From Burkholderiales bacterium (GTDB lineage Bacteria; Pseudomonadota; Gammaproteobacteria; Burkholderiales; SG8-39): a stretch of 40,412 bases of DNA. Positions 1 through 9,557 of this stretch are shown in pieces. The notes beneath the pieces are model-generated. The model made no database searches. It was given only the letters and a program-made list of their open reading frames with translations, and was not told the DNA's origin. The position numbers and the translations under genes are program-made. Position 1 is the stretch's first letter. Each line of letters opens with the position of its first letter. Location of the stretch: NCBI GenBank assembly GCA_014860355.1, contig JACZJV010000064.1:1-40412 (forward strand), given 5' to 3'.

Positions 1-1527
1 GGGCAAGCGCGCGCCGCCGCCCCGCTGGTGCCCGAGGAAGCGGCCGGCCGCGCCATCTTCCAGAGCGGCAAGAGTTCCTACGGCGACGCCTTCAGCGGGC
101 GGGTCGGCATCGCGCAGCAGCAGGTGCCGGGAGCGGCCGTGCGCTGCGCCAATTGCCACGGATCCGACGGGCTGGGCCGGCCCGAGGGCGGCGTGCATCC
201 GAGCAATATCACCTGGTCCGAACTCAGCAAGTCCTACGGCCACGCCCATGAAAACGGCCGCCGCCATGCCGCCTTCGACGAGGCCTCGCTTAGGCGCGCC
301 ATCACCGAAGGCGTGGATCCCGCGGGCAATCAACTGGACGGCGTCATGCCGCGCTTCAACATCAGCGAGCGCGACTTCAAGTCGCTCGTGGCCTACCTGA
401 AGAAGCTGGAGTTCGAGCGCGATCCCGGAGTGGGCGCCGACACCCTGCGGCTGGGCACATTGCTGCCCCTGACAGGACGTTTTGGCGAGCTCGGGCTGGC
501 GGTAAGGGGGATATTGCAGGCCTACATCGACAAGGTCAACCAGAGCGGCGGCATCTACGGCCGCAGGCTCGAACTGGTGGTCGCCGAGTACGCCGACGAT
601 CGCGCTGCCACGCGGCTCGCGCTGCGCAAGCTGGTACGCGAGGACGATGTATTCGCACTGCTGTCGCCGTTTGCCGTCGGCGTAGAGGACGATTTGAGCC
701 GGCTCGCCAACGAGGCGAAGCTACCCGTGCTGGGGCCGCTGTCGCTGTACGGCGACGGCCCGCACGCCACCAACCAGTACGTGTTCCGTCTGCTCTCGGG
801 CGTCGCGGAACTGGCCCAGGTGCTGGCGCAGCACGTGGGGCGCGACGCGGATGTCAAGGCGCGCGCGGCGGTCCTGCTGCATCCGGACAGCGCCGACGGG
901 GCGGCCGTGGCCGATGCGGTCGAGGCGCAGTTGAAAAGCCAGGGATGGACGCAGATTTCCCGCATCGGTTTCCGGCCCGGCGAACTCGCTGCCGCCGCAG
1001 TGGCAACGGCGCTGCGCGAGCGCGCCGCGGAGGCGGTATTCGTCCTCGGGCCGGGCGCGGATATCGGGGCGCTGGCGCGCGCAGCGGCCAATTCCGCCCG
1101 ACTGCCGCAATTGCTGCTGCCCGGTTCGCTCGCGCCGCGCACCGTGCTGGACCTGCCGCAGGCCTACGAGAGCCGCGTGCTGCTCGCCTATCCTACGGTT
1201 CCGTCGGACCAGAAGCCGGACGCCCTGCGCGAATATGCGAGCCTGTTCCACGATCACGCCCTCGCGCGCGGCCACCAGAGCCTGCAGGTCCCGGCCTACA
1301 GCAGCGCGATCCTGCTGGTGGAGACGCTGAAGCGGGTCGGCCGCGACCTGACGCGGCAAAAGCTCGTGGCCGCGCTGGAATCGACCCAGGGTTTCGAGCC
1401 GGGCCTGATCCCTGCGCTAAGTTTCAACGCCAACCGGCGCATCGGCGCGCCCGGGGGCTACGTGGTCGGCCTGGACCTCAAGCACAAGAACTTCCGCCGG
1501 CTGGGCGGTTTCGTGCAATTGCCATGA
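1..1527 (+). CDS. Cytochrome c / ABC-type substrate-binding fusion protein (5' partial)
   Basis: The reading frame is open from base 1, so the true start lies upstream. The first codons read like the tail of a signal peptide (Ala-rich, then VPEEAAGR); the GTG at 28 is the first possible start inside the window. Counted from that GTG, residues 1-130 form a small c-type cytochrome domain with a CANCH haem motif at 40-44 and a candidate distal Met in GVMPRF. From about residue 140 the protein becomes a type I periplasmic binding protein of the branched-chain amino acid/amide family (LRLGTLLPLTGRFGELG, then SGGIYGRRLELV). Such fusions should sit in the periplasm and could couple ligand sensing to electron transfer; the ligand is unknown. 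The stop overlaps an ATG (1524) just before the prolyl isomerase gene, so the two are probably co-transcribed. Confidence 0.8.
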   Translation, partial: GQARAAAPLVPEEAAGRAIFQSGKSSYGDAFSGRVGIAQQQVPGAAVRCANCHGSDGLGRPEGGVHPSNITWSELSKSYGHAHENGRRHAAFDEASLRRAITEGVDPAGNQLDGVMPRFNISERDFKSLVAYLKKLEFERDPGVGADTLRLGTLLPLTGRFGELGLAVRGILQAYIDKVNQSGGIYGRRLELVVAEYADDRAATRLALRKLVREDDVFALLSPFAVGVEDDLSRLANEAKLPVLGPLSLYGDGPHATNQYVFRLLSGVAELAQVLAQHVGRDADVKARAAVLLHPDSADGAAVADAVEAQLKSQGWTQISRIGFRPGELAAAAVATALRERAAEAVFVLGPGADIGALARAAANSARLPQLLLPGSLAPRTVLDLPQAYESRVLLAYPTVPSDQKPDALREYASLFHDHALARGHQSLQVPAYSSAILLVETLKRVGRDLTRQKLVAALESTQGFEPGLIPALSFNANRRIGAPGGYVVGLDLKHKNFRRLGGFVQLP

Positions 1528-1541
1528 ACGAGGAGAAGAAA

Positions 1542-2504
1542 ATGCCTGGGTTCCTGTCCGCCACGCTTGCCGCTATGGCGCTGCTTGCCGCGCCGCTGGC
1601 GCAGGCGCAGGAGATTCTGGTGGCGCGCGTCAACGGCACGGGGATTTCGCAGCAGCGGCTGGAGCGCGGATTCGAGGAGGATCTCAGGCAGCGCAAGATG
1701 AACCTGCTGCAGATCAGGAATCCGCAGCGGATGAAGGACATGAGGCGCGCAGTGCTGGACAACCTGATCGAGCAGGAGCTGTTCTGGCAGGAGGCGCAGA
1801 AGACCGGCGTCGTCGCCACGCCTGAGGAGGTCGATGCGGCTTACAAGGCCACTGCGGCAAAGTTCAAGACCGAGCAGTCGTTCGAGCTGCGCATACGCGC
1901 CGAAGGCTACACGCCGGACTCCTACCGCGAGCTGGTGAAGCGCCAGGTGTCGGCGAGCAACTATATCGGCGGGGTACTGGCGAAGGCCGCGCCCGTCTCC
2001 GACGAGGAGGTCCACCGCTACTACAAGGACAACCCGGACAAATTCCACCGGCCCGAACAGGTGCTCCTGCGCCACATCATGCTCAAGCTGGCAAAACAGG
2101 CCAGCGAGGCGGAGCGCGCGAAGACGCGCGCGCGCATCGAGGAAATTCTCAAGCAGGCGCGCGCGGGCGGCGATTTCGAGCAGCTCGCGCGGCAGCATTC
2201 GGAGGCGCCCACCAAGCAGTGGGGCGGTGAAATGGATCCTTTTGGCCGCGGGCAGGCGGCCCAGCCGCTGGAGGACGCGGCTTTTGCTCTGAGGGAGGGC
2301 GAGATTTCCGAAGTGCTGAGCCTGCCCGAGGGCTTGCAGATCCTCAAGCTGGAACGCCGCATCGCAGCGTTTAGCGTGAGCGAAGAAGCGGCGCGCGAGC
2401 GCGTGCGCAGTTATCTGCAGCAGATCAAGGCGAAGCAGGTGCTGGCCAGGGAAGTGGAACGGCTGCGCAACGCGGGCAACGTCGAGATACTTCAGCCTTC
2501 CTGA
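1542..2504 (+). CDS. Periplasmic peptidyl-prolyl cis-trans isomerase, parvulin (SurA/PpiC-like)
   Basis: The product has about 320 residues. It starts with a clear signal peptide (MPGFLSATLAAMALLAAPLA, cleavage after AQA), followed by a SurA-type helical N-terminal region and a parvulin (Rotamase) domain at roughly residues 165-265, with the family pattern LRHIMLK ... GGDFEQLARQHSE ... WGGEMDPFGRGQ. It should assist folding of secreted or outer-membrane proteins. I chose ATG 1542 because AGGAG (1531-1535) lies just upstream and the signal peptide then begins properly; an ATG at 1524 overlapping the preceding stop would add MNEEKK. The gene is convergent with glnE, with only 14 bases between them. 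It is shorter than SurA (one parvulin domain), so a PpiC/PrsA-like foldase is the safer name. Confidence 0.85.
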   Translation: MPGFLSATLAAMALLAAPLAQAQEILVARVNGTGISQQRLERGFEEDLRQRKMNLLQIRNPQRMKDMRRAVLDNLIEQELFWQEAQKTGVVATPEEVDAAYKATAAKFKTEQSFELRIRAEGYTPDSYRELVKRQVSASNYIGGVLAKAAPVSDEEVHRYYKDNPDKFHRPEQVLLRHIMLKLAKQASEAERAKTRARIEEILKQARAGGDFEQLARQHSEAPTKQWGGEMDPFGRGQAAQPLEDAAFALREGEISEVLSLPEGLQILKLERRIAAFSVSEEAARERVRSYLQQIKAKQVLAREVERLRNAGNVEILQPS

Positions 2505-2518
2505 GCGCGGCCGCCGAG

Positions 2519-5344
2519 TCAGTTCCCGCGGCCGGAAACGCTTGCGCCGGAGCCGAACACCGCCGCCCACAGCTCGAGCGTGGCCTCGATGTAGTTCTTT
2601 AGGGGCCCCTGCTCGACGCGCGCGTACTGCGCGCCGTTCAGCCTCTGCGCGTGCTGCAGTCTGCGGTATTCGCGGTAGCCGTCGCGCACCCTCATCGCGC
2701 CCGCCAGCGGAATCAAGCCCAGTTCCCCGGCCATTTTCAACAGCGCAATATTGCCCAGATTGCCGCTCAGCTGCGGGTGGCGGTGCGCGTGCGCGAGCAC
2801 CAGGTACTGCACGATGAACTCGATGTCTATCATGCCGCCGCGGTCGTGCTTGAGGTCGAACAGCTCGCTCCTGTTGGGATGGGCGTCGAACATCTTTGCG
2901 CGCATGTCGGCCACTTCGCGCCGCAATGCTTCGGGATCGCGGCTGCGGCGCAGGATCGCGCTGCGCTCGGCCTCGAACGCCGCGCCGACCACCGCGTCCC
3001 CGGCGCAGTAGCGCGCGCGCGTCAGCGCCTGATGTTCCCACACCCAGGCATCCGTTTCCTGGTACTGGCGAAACGCGTCCATCGAGCTCACCATCAGGCC
3101 GCCCTCGCCGTTGGGGCGCAGGCGCAGGTCGGTCTCGAACAACACCCCCGAGGGGGTGGCGCTGCTGAGCCAGCTGTTGATGCGTTGCGCCAGGCGCGAA
3201 TACAGCTGGGGCGCGCGCGCATCGTCGTCGTCGTACAGGAAAATGATGTCCAGGTCCGAGGCGTAACCCAGTTCCTTGCCGCCTAGCTTGCCGTAGGCGA
3301 CGATGGCGAAACGCGGCGATTCGCGATGACGGTTGCGCAGCTGCGCCCAGCAGGTTTCCAGCGTAATCGTGAGCATCAGGTCGGCCAGCGCCGAGAGGTG
3401 GTCGGCCAGAACTTCCACCGTGAGCTGCCCTGCGAGGTCCTGCGCGAGAAGGCGGAACACCTGGGCGTGGTGCGCTTCGCGCAGCACATCCATCTGCCGC
3501 TCCGCGTCGCCCTCGTGCAGCGCGAGCTGCGCGCGCAGGCCCGCGACGAAATCCTTCCAGTCCGGCGCTGCATACAGCGTGCGCGCGTCGAGCAACTCGT
3601 CCAGCAGCAGGGGGTGGCGGGTGATATAGGCGGCGGCCCAGCCCGAGGCCGCCAGCAGTTGCACCACCTTCTCCAGCGCCTGCGGGTATTCGTACAGCAG
3701 CGCGAGGTAGGAGCTGCGCCGGCTGATGGCTTCGAGCAGATCGAGCGTGCGCGCGAGCGCCGCCTCGGGCGCGCTCGCTCCGCCTGCGAGCTCGATCACG
3801 CGCGGCAGCAGGGTGTCGTAGCGCTCGCGGCTCGCTTCGGGCAGCTGCAGATAGCGCTGCGAGGCGCGCACGCCCTGCAGACGCGCGAGTGCCGCGCCGG
3901 TATCGGTGTAACCCAATGCGCTGAGCCGTTCGTGCGCCGCTTCCGCGTCGAGTTTGCCGTTCCATAGCGAAGCGCAGGCGTGCTCGTCCTGATCCGGTGC
4001 GGCGAACACGCCGTCGAAATGGCGCGACACCTGCGCGCGCAGCGCGTCCAGCCGCCGCATCAGACCGCCGTAATCGGCAAAGCCCATGGCCGCCGCGACC
4101 AGGGCCTGATCTTCATCGCCGGCAGGCAGTTCGTGGGTCTGGGCGTCGTCCAGGTACTGCAGGCGATGCTCCAGGCGGCGCAGGAAATCGTATGCCAGGC
4201 TCAACTCGGCCACGGCCTGCGCGGGAAGCAGGCCTTTCTTCTGCAGCACGGCGAGCACTTCCAGCGTCGGGCGGATCTGCAGTTCCGCGTCGCGCCCGCC
4301 GCGTATCAGCTGGAACGCCTGGGCGATGAATTCGATCTCGCGTATGCCCCCGGGGCCGAGCTTGATGTGCTCGGCGAAGTCGCGCCGCGCGACCTCGGCG
4401 CGGATCTGCGCGTGCAGGGAACGCATCGCGGCGAACGCGCCGAAGTCGAGGTACTTGCGAAACACGAAGGGCCGGGCCACTGCTGCCAGTGCCTGCGCCA
4501 GCCCGCCCCCGGCCGCGCCGTTCGCGCCGGAGTCGCCGCTCGCAGCAAGGACGCCGGAGTCGCCACTCGCGGCGCCTGCGTCAACGTTCGCGTTGCCGCT
4601 CGTCGCCACGACGCGCGCCTTGATCCAGGCGTAGCGTTCCCATTCGCGCCCCTCGGCGATGAAATAATTTTCCAGCGCATCGAAGCTGCAGGCGAGCGGC
4701 CCGGAATCGCCGTTGGGGCGCAAGCGCATGTCGACGCGGAATACCTGGCCGTCCTCGGTGACCTCGGCGAGCGCGTTGATCAGCTTGCGTCCGAGGCGGG
4801 TGAAATATTCGTGATTGGACAACAGCCGTGGAGCGGCGCCGGTCGCAGCCGCCGTGGTGGAAGCGACGGTATCGCCTTCCTCGGGATAGACGAAGATCAG
4901 GTCGATGTCCGAGGAGACGTTGAGTTCGCGCCCGCCGAGCTTGCCCATGCCGACCACGATCAACTGCTGGCGCGCGCCGTTTGCCATCGGTGTGCCGTGC
5001 TGCGCTTGCAGCCAGGCGCCGAGATGCCCGAGCGCGTATTGCAGGCTCAGCTCGGCCAGGTCGCTCATGCTGGCGAGCACTTCGGCCAGCGGCGCGCGCC
5101 CGCTGAGGTCGCGCGCAAGCACGCGCAGCATGACCTGCTGGCGCAGCAGTCGCAGCGCACGCTTGAGCGCGTTCTCGTCGCCGACCGCCTGCTGCGCGAG
5201 CCAGGCGCGCATGGCCCCGGCGTAAAACGGCTGCTCTATCGTGGCGAGCGCGGTTTGGAACAATTCCGGCCGCGCCTGCGCCAGACGCCGGGCGTAGCGC
5301 GAATAGCTGGTCGCCTCTGCTGCAATTCTCGGATCTGTAGGCAT
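2519..5344 (-). CDS. glnE: Bifunctional glutamine synthetase adenylyltransferase/adenylyl-removing enzyme
   Basis: The protein has 941 residues, close to the usual size of about 945. GlnE attaches AMP to, and removes it from, glutamine synthetase in response to PII, tuning ammonia assimilation. Two nucleotidyltransferase cores are visible: an N-terminal deadenylylase core with GKLGGRELNVSSDIDLIF near residue 140, and a C-terminal adenylylase core with GKLGGKELGYASDLDIIF near residue 690. The second half also carries the conserved LRLRPNGEGG and HDRGGMIDIEFIVQY. Around residues 244-278 there is a Gly/Ala/Ser/Asp-rich stretch not expected in the family, described separately. The gene is divergent from yhdP (about 200 bp between them) and convergent with the prolyl isomerase gene. 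The start ATG at 5344 has no obvious Shine-Dalgarno sequence. Confidence 0.95.
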   Translation of the reverse strand: MPTDPRIAAEATSYSRYARRLAQARPELFQTALATIEQPFYAGAMRAWLAQQAVGDENALKRALRLLRQQVMLRVLARDLSGRAPLAEVLASMSDLAELSLQYALGHLGAWLQAQHGTPMANGARQQLIVVGMGKLGGRELNVSSDIDLIFVYPEEGDTVASTTAAATGAAPRLLSNHEYFTRLGRKLINALAEVTEDGQVFRVDMRLRPNGDSGPLACSFDALENYFIAEGREWERYAWIKARVVATSGNANVDAGAASGDSGVLAASGDSGANGAAGGGLAQALAAVARPFVFRKYLDFGAFAAMRSLHAQIRAEVARRDFAEHIKLGPGGIREIEFIAQAFQLIRGGRDAELQIRPTLEVLAVLQKKGLLPAQAVAELSLAYDFLRRLEHRLQYLDDAQTHELPAGDEDQALVAAAMGFADYGGLMRRLDALRAQVSRHFDGVFAAPDQDEHACASLWNGKLDAEAAHERLSALGYTDTGAALARLQGVRASQRYLQLPEASRERYDTLLPRVIELAGGASAPEAALARTLDLLEAISRRSSYLALLYEYPQALEKVVQLLAASGWAAAYITRHPLLLDELLDARTLYAAPDWKDFVAGLRAQLALHEGDAERQMDVLREAHHAQVFRLLAQDLAGQLTVEVLADHLSALADLMLTITLETCWAQLRNRHRESPRFAIVAYGKLGGKELGYASDLDIIFLYDDDDARAPQLYSRLAQRINSWLSSATPSGVLFETDLRLRPNGEGGLMVSSMDAFRQYQETDAWVWEHQALTRARYCAGDAVVGAAFEAERSAILRRSRDPEALRREVADMRAKMFDAHPNRSELFDLKHDRGGMIDIEFIVQYLVLAHAHRHPQLSGNLGNIALLKMAGELGLIPLAGAMRVRDGYREYRRLQHAQRLNGAQYARVEQGPLKNYIEATLELWAAVFGSGASVSGRGN
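4525..4570 (-). repeat. Tandem 27-bp repeat inside glnE (low-complexity insertion)
   Basis: A 19-base segment at 4525-4543 recurs at 4552-4570 with one mismatch, a 27-bp (9-codon) period. It encodes ASGDSGVLA followed by ASGDSGANG. The surrounding stretch, roughly 4503-4612, is Gly/Ala/Ser/Asp-rich and falls between the conserved WERYAWIKAR and ALAAVARPFVFRKYLDFGAF segments of the N-terminal GlnE domain. The frame is kept, so it looks like an expanded flexible loop. Confidence 0.7.
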
Positions 5345-5544
5345 CGGGGGAAGATCATTTGCGGTTAAAATGCGGCGCTACATTGTCTCTTGTTTTGCGT
5401 TCGCGCGTCGATTGTAGGGCCTTAGCACAGCACGCGAAACCGGTGTTGGACCGCCCTGAGGCAGTGTTCCCGGGTGCCTGATTCCGTGGGAGCGCTGGGG
5501 GCGTCCTGTCGTATTGCTGGATATTCTTGGGAAATTGCCTGCGG

Positions 5545-8500
5545 ATGGTGCAATCCGACCGATCAGAAACTGGTTCCACGCCGTCGGATCTGGAGGAGCA
5601 TTCGCCGCTGGCCGAACTCGGCGTTGCGCCGCAGCGGCGTACTCTGGTGCGCCGGCTGCTGCGCTTTCTCGGTATTGCCGCGCTGGTCGCCTATTTCGGC
5701 TTTGCCGTGGTGGTGCTGGCGCTGCGCTACTGGATCCTGCCCCAGCTCGAGGCACATCCGGAGCTGATTGCGCGCGCGATTTCCAGCAATATAGGCCTGC
5801 GCGTCAGCATCGGCAGTGTCGACTCCGGCTGGCAGCGCCTGCGCCCCTACCTCGCACTGACCGAACTGCACTTGTACGATGGCGACGGCCGCCTCGCCCT
5901 GTCGCTGCCCTCGGTGTACTGCAGCCTGTCGTGGGAATCGCTTGCGCTCGGCGCCTTGCGTTTTCATTCCCTGGCGCTGGACAAACCCAGGCTGAATATT
6001 CGCCGGGACCAGGCAGGGGCGGTCTATGTCGCCGGGCTCAGGCTCGATACCGGGGTTACGGGCGCAGGTTTTTCCGAGTGGCTGCTGGGGCAGCGCGAAG
6101 TCATTATTCGCGACGCACAGCTGAGCTGGGACGATCAGCTGCGTCAGGCGCCGCTATTGTCGCTGGCCGATCTGAACTTCGTCGTGCGCAATCGCGGCAA
6201 CCGCCACCGCTTCGCGCTGCACGCGCAGCCGCCGCGCGAACTCGCCGCGGCGCTCGAGCTGCGCGGTGAGCTGCTGGGCAGCACGTTCGAGCAACTGCAG
6301 ACCTGGACCGGCAGGCTGTATGCCGAACTTCCCTATACCGACCTGCGGGCCTGGCGCGCCTGGATCGACTATCCGCTGGAGATTTCGCGCGGTGAAGGCG
6401 GCTTGAGGCTGTGGCTGGATTTCGCGGACAAGCAACTGGAGCAGGCCACGGCCGACGTCGCGCTCGGCAATATCAGCGCGCGGCTGGCGCCGGACCTGCC
6501 CGTGCTGGAGATGCGCTCGCTGCAGGGGCGCCTGTCGGCAAAGCGCTCCGGCGGCGGCTACGATATCGCCGGCAAACAGGTGGCAATGAACCTGCAATCC
6601 GGGGTGACACTGCCGCCGGCGCAGTTCTCGCTAAGCTGGGATCCCGGCGATGCCAGTCGCATCGAGCACGGCGAAGCGCGCATCGATGCGCTGGAACTGC
6701 AACCCCTGTCCATGCTCGCCGAGTACCTGCCGCTGCCGCCGCCGCTGCGCAAATTCTTCGCCGACGCGGCACCGCAGGGCAGCGTCTACGATATGCGCTT
6801 CAATTGGCAGGGCTCCCTGCCGCAGGCGCAACGCTACAGCGCGCGCGGGCATTTCGAGCGCCTGGGCATGCGCGCCTACCTGCGACTGCCCGGGTTTTCC
6901 GGAATCAGCGGCAACATCGATGCCAACGAGAAGGGCGGCAGCCTGCTGCTCAACGCGAGCAAGGCCGCGCTCGATCTGCCGCAAATTTTTGCCGAGCCCA
7001 GCCGCAAGCTGGACACGCTCAGCGCGCAGCTGGCGTGGAGCCGCGCGGGCGCGGAACTGCAACTGAGACTTTCCAACCTCGCTTTTGCCAACGCCGACCT
7101 GGCCGGAACGGCTTTCGGCAGCTATAGCACCGCAGGGGACGGGCCCGGCGTGATCGATCTCAGCGCGCGGCTCAACCGCGCAGATGCGCGCCATGTGGCG
7201 CGCTACATTCCCTTCATCAACAAGCCGGTGCGCGACTGGCTGGACAGCGCGCTGATTGCCGGGCGCGCAAACGAAGTCAGCATGCGCCTGAAAGGCGACC
7301 TCAGGGATTTTCCGTTTCAGGGCAAGAATGGCGGCCTGTTTCAGATCGTGGCCGCGGTGTCCGACGGGGTCCTGAGGTACGCCCCGTCCTGGCCGGCGAT
7401 CGAGGGCATCGAAGGCGAATTGCGTTTCGACGGCAGCCGCATGCAGGTGAGCAGCCGCAAGGCGAGCGTGCTCGGCGCAAAGGTGACCAGCGCCCGCGTG
7501 GTGCTGCCGGACCTGTTCGCGCGAGACCGTGTGCTCGCGATCAGCGGCGAGGCCGAAGGACCGACTGCCGAATTCCTGAAGTTCATTGCGCAAAGCCCGG
7601 TGAACGCGCTGACCAGCGAAATCACGGCCGCCATGAGCGCGACGGGCAGGGGCAAGCTCAAGCTCAAACTCGATCTGCCGCTCGCGCGCCTGCCCGAAAC
7701 CACGGTGGCCGGCAGCTACCAGCTGGCAGGCAACCAGGTGAGCTTCCACGCCGACTGGCCGCCCCTGTCGCAGGCGGGCGGGCGGCTCGAATTCACCGAG
7801 CACGGTGTGAGCTTGCGCGCGGCTAATGCGCAGTTTCTCGGCGGTCCGGTCACGGTCGACGTCGCCAGCCGGCCCGATGGCAGCATCGACGTCAAGGCGC
7901 GCGGCACGCTAAACGCAGCCACGCTGCATGCGGCGCTGGATCAGCCGCTGCTGCAGCAGCTGAGCGGCACCGCCGCCTGGAATTCGAACATGTCCTTTCG
8001 CCGGCGCGGCACCAGCATAGTCGTCGAATCCGGCCTGCAGGGCATCGTTTCGAACCTGCCTGCGCCGCTGGCCAAGGCGGGCGCCGATGTGCTGCCGCTG
8101 CGTTTCGAGCATACCGCCGCTGCTGAGGAGCCCGTCAGCGGCTGGAGCGGGCCGCCGTCGGCGGATCGCAGCACCCTGAGCCTGGGCAAGACTGTGCGCA
8201 TGGAGTTGCAGCGCCGCCGCGAGGGCGGGAAGATGGTGATCGCGCGCGGCGCCATCGGACTCAACGAAGCGCCCCGGCTGCCCGAAACCGGCATCGTCCT
8301 CAACGGCAATGCGGCCGAACTCGACCTGGATCAGTGGTTGCGCGCACTCGGGGGGCTGGGCGGGGCGAAAGTGCCGCTGTCCTCGCTCAATCTCAAGGTT
8401 GGCGCGCTCGATGTGTACGGCAAGCGCATCAACGATGTGGACTTGCGCGCCGGATTCTCCGGCAGCGACTGGCTCGCCGATATAGAAGCGCGCGAACTCT

Positions 8501-9477
8501 CGGGCAAGGTGCGCTGGCGCTCTCAGGGCAAAGGGCGGGTAATCGCGCAACTGGCGCATTTCACCTTTCCCGAACCCGCTCCGGGCAAACGCGCCGTCGA
8601 GGTGCCGCCCAGTGAACTGCCCGGGCTGGACATCGTTGCGGACAATCTAGTGGCGCGCGAGCGCAAACTCGGACGGCTGGAGCTTACGGCGGCGAACGAG
8701 GGGCTGGACTGGCGCATAGACAAGCTGACGCTGACGACGCCCGAGGCGCGCCTGCGAGCCGACGGACTGTGGCGGGGCATCGCTGCCGAGCAGCGTACCA
8801 GCCTGAACCTGAAGCTCGAAATAAGCGACCTGGGCAAGTACCTGGAACGCATGGGATATCCGGGCAGCATGCAGCGCGGCAGCGCCGAACTGCTGGGCAA
8901 GCTCGGGTGGGCCGGCAACCCGCAGAGCATCGATTATCCGACGCTGGGCGGAGATATTTCACTGGTCGCGGAGAAAGGGCAGTTCCTCAAGATCGAACCG
9001 GGCATAGGCAAGCTGCTGGGCATACTCAGCCTGCAGGCGCTGCCGCGACGGATTACGCTGGACTTCCGCGATATATTCAGCGAAGGATTCGCTTTCGACA
9101 ACATCACCGCCACCGCCACGGTGGCAAACGGGGTGATGCGCACGCAGAACTTCGCCATGCAGGGGCCTTCGGCGCAGGTGGCGATGTCGGGAAACATCGA
9201 TCTCAGCCACGAGACGCAGGCGCTCAAGGTTCGCGTGGTGCCCAGCGTGGGCGACAGCCTGTCGCTGGCGGGCGGGCTGATGCTCGCCAACCCGGTCGCT
9301 GGGGTTGCGACCCTGCTGGCCCAGCGCCTGTTCAAGGATCCGCTGGGCCAGGCCTTCGCCTTCGAGTATTCTATTACCGGCCCCTGGGCTGATCCCAAGG
9401 TGGAGAAGCTCGCGCGGGAACAGGCCGGCGACGCGCAGGGCGGATCGCCCGACGGGGCTGCCGGCGATTCCAGATGA
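5545..9477 (+). CDS. yhdP: AsmA-like envelope lipid-transport protein YhdP
   Basis: This is a very large protein (about 1310 residues) with a cytoplasmic N-terminus of about 40 residues, one membrane segment at about 41-62, and then a long periplasmic region. The region just after the membrane segment (ISSNIGLRVSIGSVDSGWQRLRPYL) and the C-terminal half (DLSARLNRADARHVARYIPF, LGILSLQALPRRITLDFRDIF, NIDLSHETQALKVRVVPSVG) match the YhdP/DUF3971-AsmA family. In E. coli YhdP works with TamB and YdbH in moving phospholipids from the inner to the outer membrane. ATG 5545 is preferred to an in-frame TTG at 5527. The stop overlaps a tiny ORF leading into the nitrilase gene. The order yhdP - nitrilase - tldD is a familiar proteobacterial arrangement, here broken after the second gene. 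Confidence 0.9.
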   Translation: MVQSDRSETGSTPSDLEEHSPLAELGVAPQRRTLVRRLLRFLGIAALVAYFGFAVVVLALRYWILPQLEAHPELIARAISSNIGLRVSIGSVDSGWQRLRPYLALTELHLYDGDGRLALSLPSVYCSLSWESLALGALRFHSLALDKPRLNIRRDQAGAVYVAGLRLDTGVTGAGFSEWLLGQREVIIRDAQLSWDDQLRQAPLLSLADLNFVVRNRGNRHRFALHAQPPRELAAALELRGELLGSTFEQLQTWTGRLYAELPYTDLRAWRAWIDYPLEISRGEGGLRLWLDFADKQLEQATADVALGNISARLAPDLPVLEMRSLQGRLSAKRSGGGYDIAGKQVAMNLQSGVTLPPAQFSLSWDPGDASRIEHGEARIDALELQPLSMLAEYLPLPPPLRKFFADAAPQGSVYDMRFNWQGSLPQAQRYSARGHFERLGMRAYLRLPGFSGISGNIDANEKGGSLLLNASKAALDLPQIFAEPSRKLDTLSAQLAWSRAGAELQLRLSNLAFANADLAGTAFGSYSTAGDGPGVIDLSARLNRADARHVARYIPFINKPVRDWLDSALIAGRANEVSMRLKGDLRDFPFQGKNGGLFQIVAAVSDGVLRYAPSWPAIEGIEGELRFDGSRMQVSSRKASVLGAKVTSARVVLPDLFARDRVLAISGEAEGPTAEFLKFIAQSPVNALTSEITAAMSATGRGKLKLKLDLPLARLPETTVAGSYQLAGNQVSFHADWPPLSQAGGRLEFTEHGVSLRAANAQFLGGPVTVDVASRPDGSIDVKARGTLNAATLHAALDQPLLQQLSGTAAWNSNMSFRRRGTSIVVESGLQGIVSNLPAPLAKAGADVLPLRFEHTAAAEEPVSGWSGPPSADRSTLSLGKTVRMELQRRREGGKMVIARGAIGLNEAPRLPETGIVLNGNAAELDLDQWLRALGGLGGAKVPLSSLNLKVGALDVYGKRINDVDLRAGFSGSDWLADIEARELSGKVRWRSQGKGRVIAQLAHFTFPEPAPGKRAVEVPPSELPGLDIVADNLVARERKLGRLELTAANEGLDWRIDKLTLTTPEARLRADGLWRGIAAEQRTSLNLKLEISDLGKYLERMGYPGSMQRGSAELLGKLGWAGNPQSIDYPTLGGDISLVAEKGQFLKIEPGIGKLLGILSLQALPRRITLDFRDIFSEGFAFDNITATATVANGVMRTQNFAMQGPSAQVAMSGNIDLSHETQALKVRVVPSVGDSLSLAGGLMLANPVAGVATLLAQRLFKDPLGQAFAFEYSITGPWADPKVEKLAREQAGDAQGGSPDGAAGDSR

Positions 9478-9557
9478 GCACCGGGCGCGCGCCGGCCACC
9501 GCACGGGCCGACGTCATCCATTACCCGGCGGACGGGGGGACGAACACGCATGACTGA
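9474..9557 (+). CDS. Possible 27-codon mini-ORF linking yhdP to the amidase gene
   Basis: An ATG at 9474 overlaps the yhdP stop as ATGA. It opens a 27-residue frame (MSTGRAPATARADVIHYPAD then GGTNTHD) whose TGA at 9555-9557 lies just inside the amidase gene, whose ATG is at 9550. The G-rich run at 9534-9539 inside it can serve as ribosome-binding site for the amidase gene. The peptide resembles nothing I know. It may only carry ribosomes from one gene to the next (translational coupling), or be a chance ORF. Confidence 0.25.
   Translation: MSTGRAPATARADVIHYPADGGTNTHD

Noticed and set aside
1458-3965. Very long open frames opposite real genes, for example an 835-codon minus-strand frame over the prolyl isomerase and glnE genes
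   Set aside because: High GC makes stop codons rare. The protein is Arg/Ala-rich with no domain, while the other frames carry well-known proteins.
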